Shown here: in pieces, positions 24,887 through 37,291 of the stretch
How the letters are laid out: each line of letters begins with the position of its first letter
How positions within the stretch are numbered: position 1 is the first letter of the stretch
NCBI RefSeq assembly: GCF_016808095.1
Contig: NC_068971.1
Location: forward strand, 2,542,001-2,606,000
Length of the DNA: 64,000 bases
Direction of reading: 5' to 3'
Source of the DNA: Vigna angularis
Lineage: Eukaryota > Streptophyta > Magnoliopsida > Fabales > Fabaceae
The notes under the pieces: generated by a model
What the model saw: only the letters and a program-made list of their open reading frames with translations
The model's database searches: none
What the model was told of the DNA's origin: nothing
Position numbers and translations under genes: made by a program

Positions 24887-24957
24887 AAAAGCCCTATCCC
24901 ATTAGACTATATAAACCCTCAATAACTTCCATTTTTCTTTCCTCAACACAAACCCTT
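24887..24957 (+). promoter_or_regulatory. Orphan copy of the ubiquitin-eS31 promoter and leader
   Basis: AAAAGCCCTATCCCATTAGA followed by a TATATAAA box (24908-24915) and a CCTCAACACAAACCCTT leader matches the reverse complement of about 22010-22085, with roughly 10 differences. It points to the right and is followed by unrelated sequence, with no ubiquitin coding region. The homology starts and stops abruptly. Whether it drives transcription is unknown. Confidence 0.75.
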
Positions 24958-25689
24958 GATGAGTTGGGCTCTTAGTGAATTGACTTCAAAATTAATTTGT
25001 ATCAAAATTTCATTTTTTCTCAACCCAACCCAACCTGAACCATAATGGGTTAGATTGGCTCACAGGTTCTAATATCTTTTGACAACACTAGTCCATCTAA
25101 AATAGAACAGACCAGGTTGAAAATTTCATTAAGTCATTTTAGTGTGGTCCATCTAGTCTTTCAATTTGACTGGTCAAAATGTAGGTTAGCTCGTTGCCTT
25201 ATTTTTATTTAAATTTAAATTTAAAATAAAAAATAATTTAAAAGATATTAACTTTTCTATATTATATTTTTAAATGTATAAATATATAATAAAATTATAA
25301 TTTAAATAATTAACCCTTACATTAAATTTCAGTTATTAATTATATTAGAATAATTTTGTAGATAAATGTAATAATTATTTTAATTTAACTAATTAAAAAC
25401 ATTAATTAATTAAAAATTTAGAAAATATTTTAAATGATTAAAAACTTTTAATATTTATTTATAGGTTATGTATATATAAACAAATTTAAAATGAAAAATT
25501 AAAAAAATTGAAAATAAATTATAAAAATGACAAGATTATTAGTAATGACTATTTTTGTTTGATGAACTAATATAACCTAATTGGATTTTAAAAGGTCAAC
25601 CAAGGATTGTGTAACAAGTCGAACTAGCTTGCCCAGTTGCCCTCCTTAAATACAACTATTTGTCCATAATAAAGAAAAAAACAAGTATT
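24958..25689. other. AT-rich spacer, possible old DNA-transposon fragment
   Basis: Around 25015-25210 there are runs such as CAACCCAACCCAACCTGAACC, reminiscent of hAT-type non-autonomous elements in legumes, but I could not define termini or a target duplication. Otherwise AT-rich, with no gene. Confidence 0.35.
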
Positions 25690-26165
25690 ACACAAAAAAA
25701 GCATCGCATTTAAGTATTACACAAAGAACTAAATATTTTAAAGGAGTTATTCATTTTAATATTATACAAATATTAACACTGTATACTACACTTTATTATT
25801 AATATATTTAATACCGAAAATTGACTTCGTATTTAACGATAATATACTAAAATTAAATATAAAGTATTTAGCTGTGACCAGTCTCTTCAACATAGATTAA
25901 TATAAAACAGTCTTCATAAAATTTAAATATTGAGCACAACAAAATGTTCAAATTAAAATAATAGAGTTTTAAAATAATTTTCGATTATTCTTAATTTTAA
26001 AAAAGGATAAAATAATCATATTAAAATTATAATTGCCCTTAAATATAGTAATATTTTTATTCATATATTTCAATAGACTTTATTAAGGATTTATTTAGAT
26101 ATTATTAGATATTATATATTGTAATTACGCTTTAATTAAATTATATAAAAGGAATTTCGGTGTCA
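25690..26165. repeat. Diverged duplicate of 16690-17160
   Basis: Collinear blocks include AAATATTTTAAAGGAGTTAT, GTGACCAGTCTCTTCAACAT and TTTAATTAAATTATATAAAA. It differs from the other copy by scattered substitutions and an extra piece of about 65 bp near 25785-25850. Both copies lie a short distance to the left of a related copia LTR. Non-coding. Confidence 0.8.
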
Positions 26166-26998
26166 ATATATATATTATAATTAAAATTGATATACACATG
26201 AATTTATATTAATTGTGCATTATATAAGTTTTCACATTATTGAAAATGACTTTACCCTTTCAATATTATATTATATAAATATTGAAACCACGATGTATAT
26301 TAGTTATTCATATATTTAATAACAAAAAGTAGTTTTTATATTCAATGAAAAACATTTAAATTAAATTGTTGTACATTGTATATAATTTTAACTGATTTTT
26401 CCATTACTATTACTATTAGATGTTAAAATGATTAAATATATTACTATTAGATGATAAAATGATTAAATGTATAACTACTATATGTTTAAATGATTAAAGT
26501 ATTATACTCAATTTAACATTAAACTTAGCTTTAAATGTTAATGTAATTTTAAAAAACATGAATTGGTAGAGTAATTCTATCAATTTACAACAATATTTAT
26601 AAAAAAAGTCGTTACTTTCTAGGGAATGTTATTAGTATAATCAAAAGAAGAGTTATAGAAATGAAAAATTGTATAAAAAGAGTAGTATGAAATGTAACGT
26701 ATTAATAGTCAAAAAGCTTTCCGAATTTGACACAGCAGTCATAATATGTATTCAAAACTTTTGAGATTCGGCAGTTTCTAACACATGTGATTTAGCTTGT
26801 AATGAGCTCCACCGTTGGGTCGTGGTCCTACATATATTGAGTGACAATGAACACTTTCGTCAACTACATCTCCATAAACACCATCAAAAATATATCATAG
26901 GAGTAAATGTTTACAATGAAAAAAAAAATGAGTTTACAAACCAATACAGGTCACAAAATCATACTAATCCGTAGTGGCATATAAACTTGTAAAAAAAC
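26166..26998. other. AT-rich spacer
   Basis: No gene recognised. A short stretch near 26760-26880 is less AT-rich but gives no interpretable frame. Confidence 0.45.
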
Positions 26999-27274
<276 letters not shown>

Positions 27275-27414
27275 ATTCTCCACCTTAACACTTCATAGAA
27301 AGTGTACAAAACAATCATTTCCATGATTTCACACACAACTAAAACCTATCATACTTACGCATTTTTTAAACTTATTCCTAGTTAGCACTTTCGTGAGTAG
27401 CAATCTTTACTACT

Positions 27415-30400
27415 TCAATGGTTGTTTTGTATATATGTTAGGTTGTCATTAGTACCAATCTTCATTGATTCAATTACACCTGAATCAATCACATCTCTAA
27501 AGAAATGTAATTTGATATCAACATGCTTGGTCCTCGAATGATACATTTGGTGGTTAGCTAGATGGATAGTACTTTGACTATCAAAATGGTTAGCTAGATG
27601 GATAGTACTTTTGACTATCAAAATATATATGAAGACTCTTCTGTTCGAATCTAAGTTCAAAGAGCATTCCCTTCAACCACAAACCTCTTTCACTCCTTCA
27701 ACAGTGCATTATGTTCTGCTTCTGTGGTGGACAAAGCTATGACAAATTGGAAATTTGTCTTCCAACTCACAGTTGTTCCAAACATAGTAAACACATATCC
27801 TGAGAGAGATTTTCTAGTATCAGGACATCCGACATCAACAAAGCCTTCAATGATGGATCTAAAATGAGCTTTCCTCTTATAGGAGTCCTGAATTTAGAGA
27901 TCCATTCAAGTATCTGAGTATCCACTTTAGGGCTTCCCAACATGTATAAACAGTTTTGGTATGAATTTGCTCACAACACTAACAACATGTGCAATGTCTA
28001 GTCTAGTGCAAATCATTCCATACATAACGATGCCTACTCCATGGGCATAAGAATACATTCCATCTTCTTTCTATCATCATCAAACATGATGTCTTGACTC
28101 TTTGAGAGTTTCATGTGATAGGTTAAACGTGTGCTTACGAGTTTAGCTTTTATACATCTAAACCTTTCTACAACCTTCTTCATATAATTATGCTAAGACA
28201 AAAATAGGGTACATTGTAGCTTATCTCTGATGATGTCTACTCCAAGGATTCGACTAACATTTCCAAGATCCTTCATCGCGAATTCGAAATTTAGGGTAAG
28301 TTTTATATCATTAATCATCCTTTGTCTTTTTTATTGTCACTAAAATATCATCTACATACAACAATAAGTACAACCGATATCCTTTTTTGAGTATGTATAC
28401 ACAATTATCATAGCTACATCTCTTGAAATTCAACTTCATTAAGAAATCATTAATTTTCTTGTACCACTGCTTGGGACTCTGTTTTAAGCCATGCAAGGAT
28501 TTTTGCAGGGTGCATACCCTTCATCGAGTGCAAATCCTTCCAGTTGGCTCATATAGATTGTTTCCTCCAAGTCTCCATGTACGAAAGTAGTCTTAATGTC
28601 CAACTTCTCCATATATAAATCAAACTGGTTTACAATTGACATCAAAATTCTCACTAGGCAGTGTTTCACCATAAGTGTAAAAATATCATTGTTGTCCACA
28701 CCTTCGGCTTGGTTAAACCCCTTTGCCACCAATCTTGACTTGAATCGAGCCTTTTGAACCCCCAAAATTCCACCCTTTTTCTTGAAGATCCATTTGCATC
28801 CAATTACCTTCTGGCCTTTAGGTAGCTTTACAAGTCTCCATGTGTTATTCTTTCTGAGTGCTCCAAGTTCTTCTTCCATGGCACACAACCAAAACTTTCT
28901 TTGTTCACTCTCAAGTGCCTCTTTGAAGTTTCTTGGTTCATCTTATTCATTTATCTCTTCAGCTGTATTCAAAGCATAACATATTAAATCAACTTGACCA
29001 AACCTTCTCGTTGGTTTGGAGATTATTCTCTCCCTATCGTGGACAAGTTGATAGTCATTGGTGGCTTGATTTAAATCCCTTGGATTCGAAACTGGGTGCT
29101 CAGTGTCATTTGATGAACTTTCTGGGTAATTATCAAGATCTTGTTGAGCTTTATCAATAAGAGTCTCCATCTCAAATTGTGTTTTCTCCTTCTCAAGTTC
29201 CTGATTTAAAGTATGCATCTTCATCCTTGTTGCTTCATCAAAAATCACATCTCTGCTAGTTATGAATTTGGATGGTTATGGATCCATCCTCCACAATTTG
29301 TATCCTTTAACTCCTTTTGCATACCCGAGAAACACACATTTCTCAACTCTAGCTTCCAGCTTGTCTTTCTTTACAAGAGCATAAGCCAAAGCTCCAAACA
29401 CCCTTAGCTTTGAGTAGTTTGCAGGTTTACCACTCCAGACTTTCACTGGTGTTTTATTCTCTATTGCAAAAGATGGACTCCTATTTATCAAATATATTGT
29501 TGTGTTAACAACTTCACCCTATAATACCTTGGGTAATCTAACACTCAAGATCACGCACCTAACCTTTTCAAGAATGGTTTTATTCATTCTTTCAGCAAGA
29601 CTAATTTGTTGTGTGGTTGCAACCACAATTTTATGTCTCTTAATGCCATGTTTAGCATAATAGTTATTAAAGATATCAGAGAAAAATTCAAGACCATTAT
29701 CAGTTCTTAATACCTTTAACTTGGATCCATGTTGAATTTCAGTTTGAGTATGACAATCTTTAAACTTATGAAATGTTTCTATTTTGTTTCTCAAGATATA
29801 AACCCATGCCCTTCTTGAGCAATCATCAATAATACTTAAGAAATAGGATCCTCCTCCATGAGTTTGAGTCCTGGATGGACCCCATAAATTTGCATGAACA
29901 TACTCAAAAGGTTTTGAGCAAGTGTGCTTGCTTGCTCCAAATTTCACTCTATGAGCTTTGCCCAAAACACACAGGTCACAAAACTCCAATTTATGAAGTT
30001 TATCACCCATCAACACTTGTTGTTTCTCCAATTCGACTAGCCCCTTCTCACTTATATGGCCCAACCTCAAATGCCATGATTTTGTCTTATCTTCCATGGA
30101 TTGGCTTGCAATAGCTACATGAGATATAATCGTGGATCCATCCAAGATGTACAAGCCATTAATGCGATTACCTTTGGCAATTACAGAAGCTCCTATGGCC
30201 ACCTTCATCAACCCATTCTAAACCTTTGTTGAATATCCCATAAGGTCAAAAGCACTTAAGGAAATCAGATTTCTTTCTAGTTCTGGAACATAACTCACTC
30301 CTTGCAGCAACATCTCATGATTATTAAACATTTTAAGTTTAATCACCTAAATGCCTTGCACTTTACAGGCTTTATTGTTCCCAAGGAGTACTATTCCACA

Positions 30401-30480
30401 CTTCCTCAAAACAAGATTCTCGAAGTAATGTTTGATTGGACATATATGGTATGTGCTTCCGGAATCCATAACCCAACTTT
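27415..30480 (-). pseudogene. pol: copia pol pseudogene (PR-IN-RT-RH)
   Basis: Right to left: the protease motif MDSGSTYH (about 30430-30480, frameshifted from gag); the GAG-pre-integrase zinc region (HLRLGH, CDLCVLGKAH) and integrase core in the frame 29519-30211; and a conserved integrase tail, PVKVWSGKPANYSKLRVFG, at about 29390-29450. Reverse transcriptase follows in two frames (28484-28888 with NTWRLVKLP and GCKWIFK, then 28311-28496 with LLLYVDDILV). RNase H remains at 27415-27660 (STIHLANHQMYHSRTKHVDI). In the integrase the first catalytic Asp position reads Asn (VHANLWGP), while TDNGLEF and AERMNKT survive. An internal duplication interrupts the RNase H end. Several stops and frameshifts separate the pieces. 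Confidence 0.9.
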
Positions 30481-31311
30481 TTTGTGAATCATCGGATGAA
30501 GCAACCAAAACTCCAACAGATTCCTAGCACCCAAAGCCTCTGCAACATCAACAGTTTCTTTCACCTGAGAGTCTTGGACACCTTTCTCAGAATAATGCTT
30601 CTTAATATGGCATATCTTATGGCGTCTAAAGTATCGAACCTGCTTCTTGGCCTCTTGCTTCGCCTTGCTTGATTTTCCTTCTCCCTTCTTCCCCTTTACT
30701 CTCGAGGCTGCAAGTCCAAAACATACTTCTCCCATATTCTTGGAATCTTGAAGTTTCGGAAACTCCTTGGTTTGGATGGAGGTGATGACTTCTTCCAAAG
30801 TGATCACTTGATCTTTCCCATACAGTAAGGCATCTTTGAAATGCTCGAAGGTTTTAGGCAAAACATTTAGAAGAATCACAATTTTATCTTCATCTTCAAG
30901 TTTTACCCCAATGTTCTCAAGATTATCAATGATCTTATTGAAATCAACAAGTTGTTCCTCGATGGATCTTGACTCTGTCATCTTGAACGAATAAAGTTGT
31001 TATTTCAAGCATAATCTATGGGCTAAAGATCTATTCATGTATAATGACTCAAATTTTTTCCATATTTCGGTTGCACTTCTTTCTTTTGCAACCTCTTTTA
31101 CAGCCTTGTTGCCAGGACACAAGATAATGACACTTCTGACCTTATCTATCATGTTCTTCTTCTCCGCTTGTGATAAGACTGGTGACATACTGGTCTCACC
31201 CTTCAAGGCTTCATCACAACCTTGCTGGATTAAGATAGTTTTCATCTTGATCTTCCACAACCTAAAATCGTTTGATATATTGAACTCCTCAGTATGAAAT
31301 TTCGTTGCCAT
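30406..31311 (-). pseudogene. gag: copia gag pseudogene
   Basis: Starts MATKFHTEEFNISNDFRLWK at 31311 and runs in one frame through a UBN2-type gag domain (EIWKKFESLYM, then TESRSIEEQLVDFNKIIDNL), interrupted by an in-frame TAA at 31000-31002. The zinc knuckle is broken: the segment reads RYFRRHKICHIKKHYSEK, with three of the four expected zinc ligand positions changed. The frame then shifts before the protease motif. The original role was capsid formation and RNA binding; it is not functional here. Confidence 0.87.
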
Positions 31312-31544
31312 TGTTTCTTTGTGAAGGAATATAGAAGTCTTTGTCTCGTTTGATGTCCCCACTAACAGTGCCACTTGTTAAGTCTCACGTACAAACAAGA
31401 CACAAAAAAAAAGAAGAGAAGAGAAAGATATCCAGAGAAACTCATTTTTATTCATTAACCAAAAAGAGAATACATGATGTATATATGTATTAGAAAAATA
31501 TGCCACTAGGTAAAAACAGAGTCGTTAAACCGGTTATGAGGAGA

Positions 31545-31704
31545 TGTTAGAAATATTATATCTTTTATCTTTCAGTTAGTTTGTTATTATTTATTATTTG
31601 TATTTTGGGCTTAGCCCATATTTTTTCAATTATAAATAGAAAACCCTATGTGTGTTTAACACAAGGGAGATTAATCCCATATATAATTTTCACTATATTT
31701 AACA
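31545..31704 (+). repeat. 5' LTR of the TRIM-like element
   Basis: 160 bp, TG...CA, with a TATAAATAG box near 31632-31640. Only a few differences from the second LTR are seen. Confidence 0.9.
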
Positions 31705-32389
31705 TGGTATCAGAGCAGGTTTTCTGATCTCTTTCGGTGGTCTTTGCTGTCTGCCGGTGGCCGGCTGTCATGGCCGCCGGCAGCCCCTAAAAATTTCATA
31801 AGATTCATTTTCTCTTCTTCTTAAATCTCAGCACCCAGAATCAAAGAGAGAAGTCTCCTGGGAACCACTGCCTCCTCTGAACCAGTCGCCGCTCAATCGA
31901 TCGCCACTCTTTGCTGCTACCGACCATACGCCGTCGGCCATCGTCACAGTTTCGACGGGTGAACAACAGATCTGGGCCGTCTCCTCAAGCGCGACCTAAC
32001 CCTGACGGTCGCTGTCTTTGTCTCGTCTACATGCGCTGTCACGCGCCTCCACTCTCCGGTAAATCTCGGACGCGTGTTCATCACGCGTCGCCTTCTCGGC
32101 ATCGGTATCAAACCGCGCCGATGCCAGTCGTCTCACCGAACCTCCCTCTCTCTGTTCAGACCTTCCAGAGCAGCCATTGCTGCCATCGATGTCTGTCTTC
32201 TTCTCGCCGCATGCTTCCGCATCTTCAGACCTCCTTCTTCTTTCTGCATTTTTTTGTGCTTCGTTTCCGCCGTTGATGCACCAGCGTCTAGTCCTATCTT
32301 TTCCGCTTTCGTCATCCTCCAGCTCTACCGTAGAGGGTTTCGCCTCTGTGTTGCTGTTCTTGCCTTGTTCTTCCTTTCTTATTGTATTT

Positions 32390-32615
32390 GCCGCACAAAT
32401 CTGCTGCGTTTATTGCCTCCTTCTCCGCTGCTCTCCTTAATCCACTTTTGAAGTTGAAGTGTTTATTGCCTCCTTCTCCGCTGCTCTCCTTAATCCACTT
32501 TTGAAGTTGAAGTGTTTATTGCCTCCTTCTCCGCTGCTCTCCTTAATCCACTTTTGAAGTTGAAGTGTTTATTGCCTCCTTCTCCACTGCTTTCTTTCAT
32601 CCACTTTTGAAGTTG
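32390..32615. repeat. About 60-bp tandem repeat in the TRIM-like element
   Basis: About three to four copies of a unit containing GTTTATTGCCTCCTTCTCCG, CTGCTCTCCTTAATCCAC and TTTTGAAGTTGAAG. The final copy is more diverged. Non-coding; frames on either strand are repeat artefacts. Confidence 0.85.
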
Positions 32616-32765
32616 AAGTTTCACAAGCTGTTGTTTGTTCATTGACATGTGATAATCCATCTCTGTTTGCCTCACACTCTTGAAGACAAATCATCTAGTT
32701 CAAAACCAAGTTCAGTTACTTCAAGCTTAGTTCATACAATTTGTATGCTCCAGCTTGAGAAGGAG

Positions 32766-32924
32766 TGTTAGAAATATTATATCTTTTATCTTTCAGTTAG
32801 TTTGTTATTATTTATTATTTGTATTTTGGGCTTAGTCCATATTTTTTCAATTATAAATAGAAAACCCTATGTGCGTTCAACACAGGGAGATTAATCCCAT
32901 ATATAATTTTCATTATATTTAACA
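32766..32924 (+). repeat. 3' LTR of the TRIM-like element
   Basis: 159 bp, near-identical to 31545-31704, followed by the target duplication GGAGA. Confidence 0.9.
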
Positions 32925-33051
32925 GGAGAACCTTATGAGGAGAACCCTATATGAAGAGTCAAACTGCAACAAAAAGATGCTCTTCTTGGCTATGGTTGAT
33001 TCGAAGGACTACCAATAAAACCAAGAACCGCTACAATTTATGACGCAATAA

Positions 33052-33279
33052 AAAATTCAGATACAGCCAGAGAATTCAATAAAAAAAGCTTCATCATTGC
33101 CCGTTCCACCAAAGGAAGTTGGAGGAGATGCTGGCAACAATGCTGAGTTCCCCAGTTGTTGTTATGTTATGCCAATAAAGACATGGCTTTCCCCTCAAGT
33201 TAAGGTTTTCATGTCATATACATCTAATGAAACCGGTGAAATCAAGAGCATAAATTTTATAGGAAACGGGGAAAGATAA
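33052..33279 (+). other. Unidentified open frame, possible exon or gene fragment
   Basis: A 75-residue open stretch with non-repetitive, protein-like composition (SLPVPPKEVGGDAGNNAEFP, then MPIKTWLSPQVKVFMSYTSN). I do not recognise the family. It lies between the copia LTR and the 3' end of the ABHD17-like gene, in the opposite orientation. There is no good start codon and no clear splice partner was found. It may be a pseudogene fragment or chance. Confidence 0.25.
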
Positions 33280-33689
33280 TCACGTGGTCTAGAGCTAATC
33301 ATCAACATTCAGTTGAAACAAAAAGAAAGAACAGTAATGCAGAGAAGTTGGATCCAGTCTGTTTTCGTGTAGGAAACATGTTACTGTAGCAATACAGAAG
33401 TAAATCTAACAATGCAGAACTGTAAAGTGCCTGTTTATGTGGTTACCCTGACAAATTGAACTCACTACCCTGGTTAACGTTAGCATGCTAAAATCAGGTC
33501 ACATTATTAACCAAACTAGGATTTAGCGAAACATGATCTACTATGTTAAATTACTTTTTCATCTATTACTTCAGAAATTAAACCGGACAATAACTGAACT
33601 TTTTCCTAACACCCATACCACCCATCAACCAATCAAATAATCATTAAGAATACAGCCTCAACGTGTAAGCTTTTGTCATGGAGTCATCT
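33280..33689. other. 3' flank of the ABHD17-like gene
   Basis: Non-coding; probably includes the minus-strand 3' UTR of the hydrolase gene. No other feature identified. Confidence 0.4.
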
Positions 33690-36600
33690 TTATGCATGAG
33701 TTGCCTTGGGCCTAAAACAATCAATATGGCACAAACCAACCGATCTCACCATTTCACCAAAACTGCAGCAAAAGATAGAAAAAATGTAAGGCATAACATT
33801 AGCAGAACTGACATGAGAACATCAAACGTGATTTGTAACTGACCGGTCAATGCTATTTCTTGCTCTCTCAGGAATTTCTGCTCCGTTACATGCTTTCTCA
33901 GAGCGGTCTATACTCTTTCTTGATTTATCTTTCTTGTCAGCTCTTGACTTTTCTTTATGATCTGTGCTTATCCTTGGCTTTTCTTTGAAGTCAAAACTTC
34001 GTCTCAAAGTCTCCCTTAGATCCATACTGAGTCTAGGTTTCTCTCTAAAATCTGTGCTACTCCTAGGTCTGTCCAGTTGATCAGGAACCGGTTCAGATCC
34101 AGTTTTTTTATACGGTGGCCTCTCAATAACCACAATAAATTTCCTGAGGTGCTTTATATATTCAGGGTAAAGCTCCAGGTCACAATGACTTCCTCCTTTA
34201 ATCCACAGGGGTTCGTACTTTTGTATGCAATGTTCCCAAAGTTGCTTCCCGTGGGAGCAATCAACTACATTATCAGCTGTTCCCTAAACGATACATATGT
34301 CAACACAAAAGAAAAACCATCTTATTATATATAAAATGGCTCGAAAGTTGAAAGTGATAGGTTGATTACATTTGGCTACTGACAGAACAGTTGACCAATT
34401 AAAAAAGTCTAGCACACTATGTTCCCCAACATCAGATTTAACTGGTCAGCTAAGTGTTCATTTAAATAAGGCATATCTCCATTTGATATCCTAGTTGTAC
34501 ACTATGTATGCATATAAACCACGTTGATATGCTTTCTCTCTAACTTAAGGTCACACAACAAAAAAAGCACGTCCTAACAGAATTTGAATTGAGCTGTTTT
34601 AAAATTGATAAAAAAGTTGAAATGAATGTAAAAACTCGAATACATGAAAAGGCCGTGTAGAATGATATCACTAATGTAGCATGGAATACCTATAATCTAT
34701 CAGGTTACAAAATCTAAGCCATGGATATTTTCAGAATAATAGTTCCCACATGAAAAATTCAAAACCTTGTTTTAAGTTATTCAAATTACCAAATGTTGAC
34801 AGATCACTCCAGAATACTCATAAAGATATGAAACTTCATTTTAGATAACAGCTAAGTCGGTTAATAAAAGAAAGAGTGATCTGGAAAGCCTTACAATTTC
34901 TCATCGCATTAGACAATTCGGAAGTTAGTGGACTGTGGTCAACGGTATATAAAGAATTATAGAAACATATCATCGCAAGCACGACAAATTTGGTAGTCAG
35001 AATCCACATATCACTAAGGTCTATTATATCAATAAGAACAACCAGAGACATGTATGCGGAGGCAATTAGGGGGTTGGTTTGGGAGTGTATTGTGGCAACC
35101 TTCATAACTGGCAAGGGAGGAGCGATCTGTCCAACTAGTGAAATGAAACAAGGGAAGAGAGGAAGTAGAGGGTAAGAAACTTTCGTCAGCACAGTGACTT
35201 CAGCAGCAGTATGATAGACTTTTAGTTCCAGTGTCCTATCGAAGTACTTTGGCATGGTTGACAAACACATAAATGATGTTTAAAAATCTAAATAGAAAGC
35301 TTAGACGGACATCCACAATGACAACGGTCAAGAATTTTTAAGGAACTGAGGGAAACTTAGAATGGCTCTAAACAAAGTTAACAGATCAATACAGCTGAAT
35401 AAGTTTCAGTCAATCTATTATTGATGATGATGATGATGAAGCCGTGAGGGTATGTATTTGAAAAGCAAGAAAATGGAAGAGGACCATCAACTCAGATTAC
35501 AAATGAGTATATTTCATAAACTATGCGAGATCCAAAACCATCAAGGTCCATTCCATGATTACTTCAAATTATTATTCCCATTCCGTTAAGTACAATGACA
35601 GATTCTATTTAATACTATAACATACTAGTTTGAACTGAGCAGACTCACATGAATTACCAGAACTGGACATCTGACCAAAGGAATTTTATCAATGTTCTGC
35701 ACAAAAAATAGAAAAACATCATTAAATTGCAGCAATGGAAATCTATATGTGCGTAAGGCTCAAATTGAACTACGTAACTAACCAATTTATTTAGCAATGA
35801 TAGGTACAGATAAAACCTTATAAATGTCAAACCAATATGTCCGCTTCACAGGATACATGACTCGGAGACCAGATAGGATGGGACTGTGTAGAATGACAGC
35901 CCTAAGGTTTGGTAAACGAGTAGCCAAATCTGTGGTTGGTCCACTACCGACAGATTGGCCATACAGAATAATATCTTCCTCTTTCGCCCCATACATTTCT
36001 ACCAGGCATTTATATGCAGCTTCTATATCTGCATACGTGTTCTGCTCACTAGGCTGTCAAAAGAATATTCTTCAACTCACTCCCATTCCAGCAAAATATT
36101 AAGCTACCTCGTGACATTCTAACTCATAAAACATTGAACAATAATAGAATGATATAAAAAGAAATAAGCAAATATAGAAACCTTCGCTCAAAATGACTTG
36201 AATGACTTTGTTCGTGTAAATTTTAAGGTAACTGATTACTGGCATAGCTTTTAAGTTGATTGTTGTAAAAGTCAATACATTTATTATACTGATTAAATGA
36301 CAACATAAAAAAGGACTCTTTAAATGATTGGTGGATATAGACTATTTACTTGTAATTAAATTAAATTTCTTGATCTATAGCCGTTCAACATAAATCATCT
36401 ACTTCTTTCGACTTTACTTAAGTGAATATGTTATTCTATGATTAAAAGTTCTATTCGTAATTCTTTAATTCTATCGTTCTTAACAGCATTCCAATTTTTC
36501 TAGGATTTAAAAAAGAAAAAACTATCACATAAGGTAAACTCTTAAAATTTTTTAAAAACATGTACAGACTGACGCGATGCATCTCAGTTCAAGTGATTAA

Positions 36601-37291
36601 CAACATTATAGCTAAATCACACGGTTACTATTTCAAGAGGCATCATACAGAGCTCAACAAACCCATATGATCTAGAGTCTGTTTGAAAAAAAAAATAGAA
36701 AAACTTTTAAGAACTTCTCTGTCAGAAATTAAAAAAAAAACTCAATATTTCTCATAAAGAAGATTTGAAAAGCAGATCCAGTATCATGTAAAATAAATAA
36801 AAAAACTATTAAGCAGAGAAAAATCCCTTACCTTACCAGAAGACTGACCGTAACCAGAATAGTCATAACTACAAGAAAAAAAAATGAAAAATTGGTACTG
36901 TGAATAAACAACGTGACATGACATTAGAAGTAACAACAACAACAACAACAATGGTAACATGATGTAATGTATGTGCAGGGAGTAGTTACCATAAGAGGTT
37001 GACTCGGAGGTGGTGACTCAACTCGGAGAACAACTCGTACATCCGACCCAGATCGGCGGCGTTGCCGTGGGAATATAGCAGAGTGGAGGAGGCGGAAGGG
37101 TTTGCAATGTAGATGGCAACGATGGTGTTCCCTCGTCTGGTGCAGAGCTTCAAAACGTCGACGTTTTCCCTGGTGGCCACCCCCGTCATCTTCAGCTTCC
37201 CCGTCACGGCATCCACCCCGACACCGTAGGACGGCGGATTAGGGGGGAAGAACGCGAACTTCGCCGCCATCGACGACGTGACCGCCCCCAT
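33690..37291 (-). CDS. ABHD17-like alpha/beta hydrolase, six exons
   Basis: Exons (minus strand): 36990-37291, 36832-36868, 35817-36053, 35649-35696, 33844-34283 and 33690-33762. All junctions are GT-AG and in phase, giving 378 residues. Exons 1-2 carry the oxyanion-side [11 protein letters not shown] and [12 protein letters not shown]. The nucleophile elbow is YGQSVGSG (Ser147). Catalytic Asp is inferred in GTADNVVD (Asp212) and His in GGSHCDLE (His241), so the triad is complete. A charged Arg/Lys/Ser/Asp tail with repeated (R)xSxDR/STDxKEK motifs follows, ending [11 protein letters not shown]. Animal ABHD17 proteins are depalmitoylases; the plant members are less well characterised. Exon 6 was added because a donor (GTCAGT) after SIDR joins in frame to the conserved [11 protein letters not shown] tail, whereas read-through ends in an unrelated SVTNHV. 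Confidence 0.9.

Larger units (their letters stand above)
31545..32924 (+). mobile_element. TRIM-like element nested in the copia LTR, TSD GGAGA
   Basis: 1380 bp flanked by GGAGA (31540-31544 and 32925-32929). Two short LTRs (31545-31704, 160 bp; 32766-32924, 159 bp) are nearly identical, starting TGTTAGAAATATTATATC and ending TATATTTAACA. The first LTR is followed at once by the initiator-Met primer site TGGTATCAGAGC (31705-31716); a purine tract CTTGAGAAGGAG precedes the second. The internal 1061 bp is C/T-rich and codes for no gag or pol. LTRs this short with no coding content are the hallmark of TRIM elements, though its total length is near the upper end. Confidence 0.9.
31376..32971 (-). 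repeat. 5' LTR of the copia element, split by an insertion
   Basis: LTR sequence at 31376-31544 continues at 32930-32971, about 211 bp once the nested element and its target duplication are removed. Plus-strand ends are TGTTAAGTC and CTGCAACA. Confidence 0.78.

Noticed and set aside
32074..32451. Open frames inside the TRIM-like element
   Set aside because: C/T-rich non-coding body; overlapping frames on both strands with no gag or pol motifs.
33822..33843. Stop at 33822 as the end of the ABHD17-like gene
   Set aside because: An in-frame splice to the conserved [11 protein letters not shown] exon is a better fit; the read-through tail is unrelated to the family.
34836..35270. 144-codon minus-strand frame
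   Set aside because: It lies inside the ABHD17-like intron between exons 4 and 5 and has no recognisable domain.
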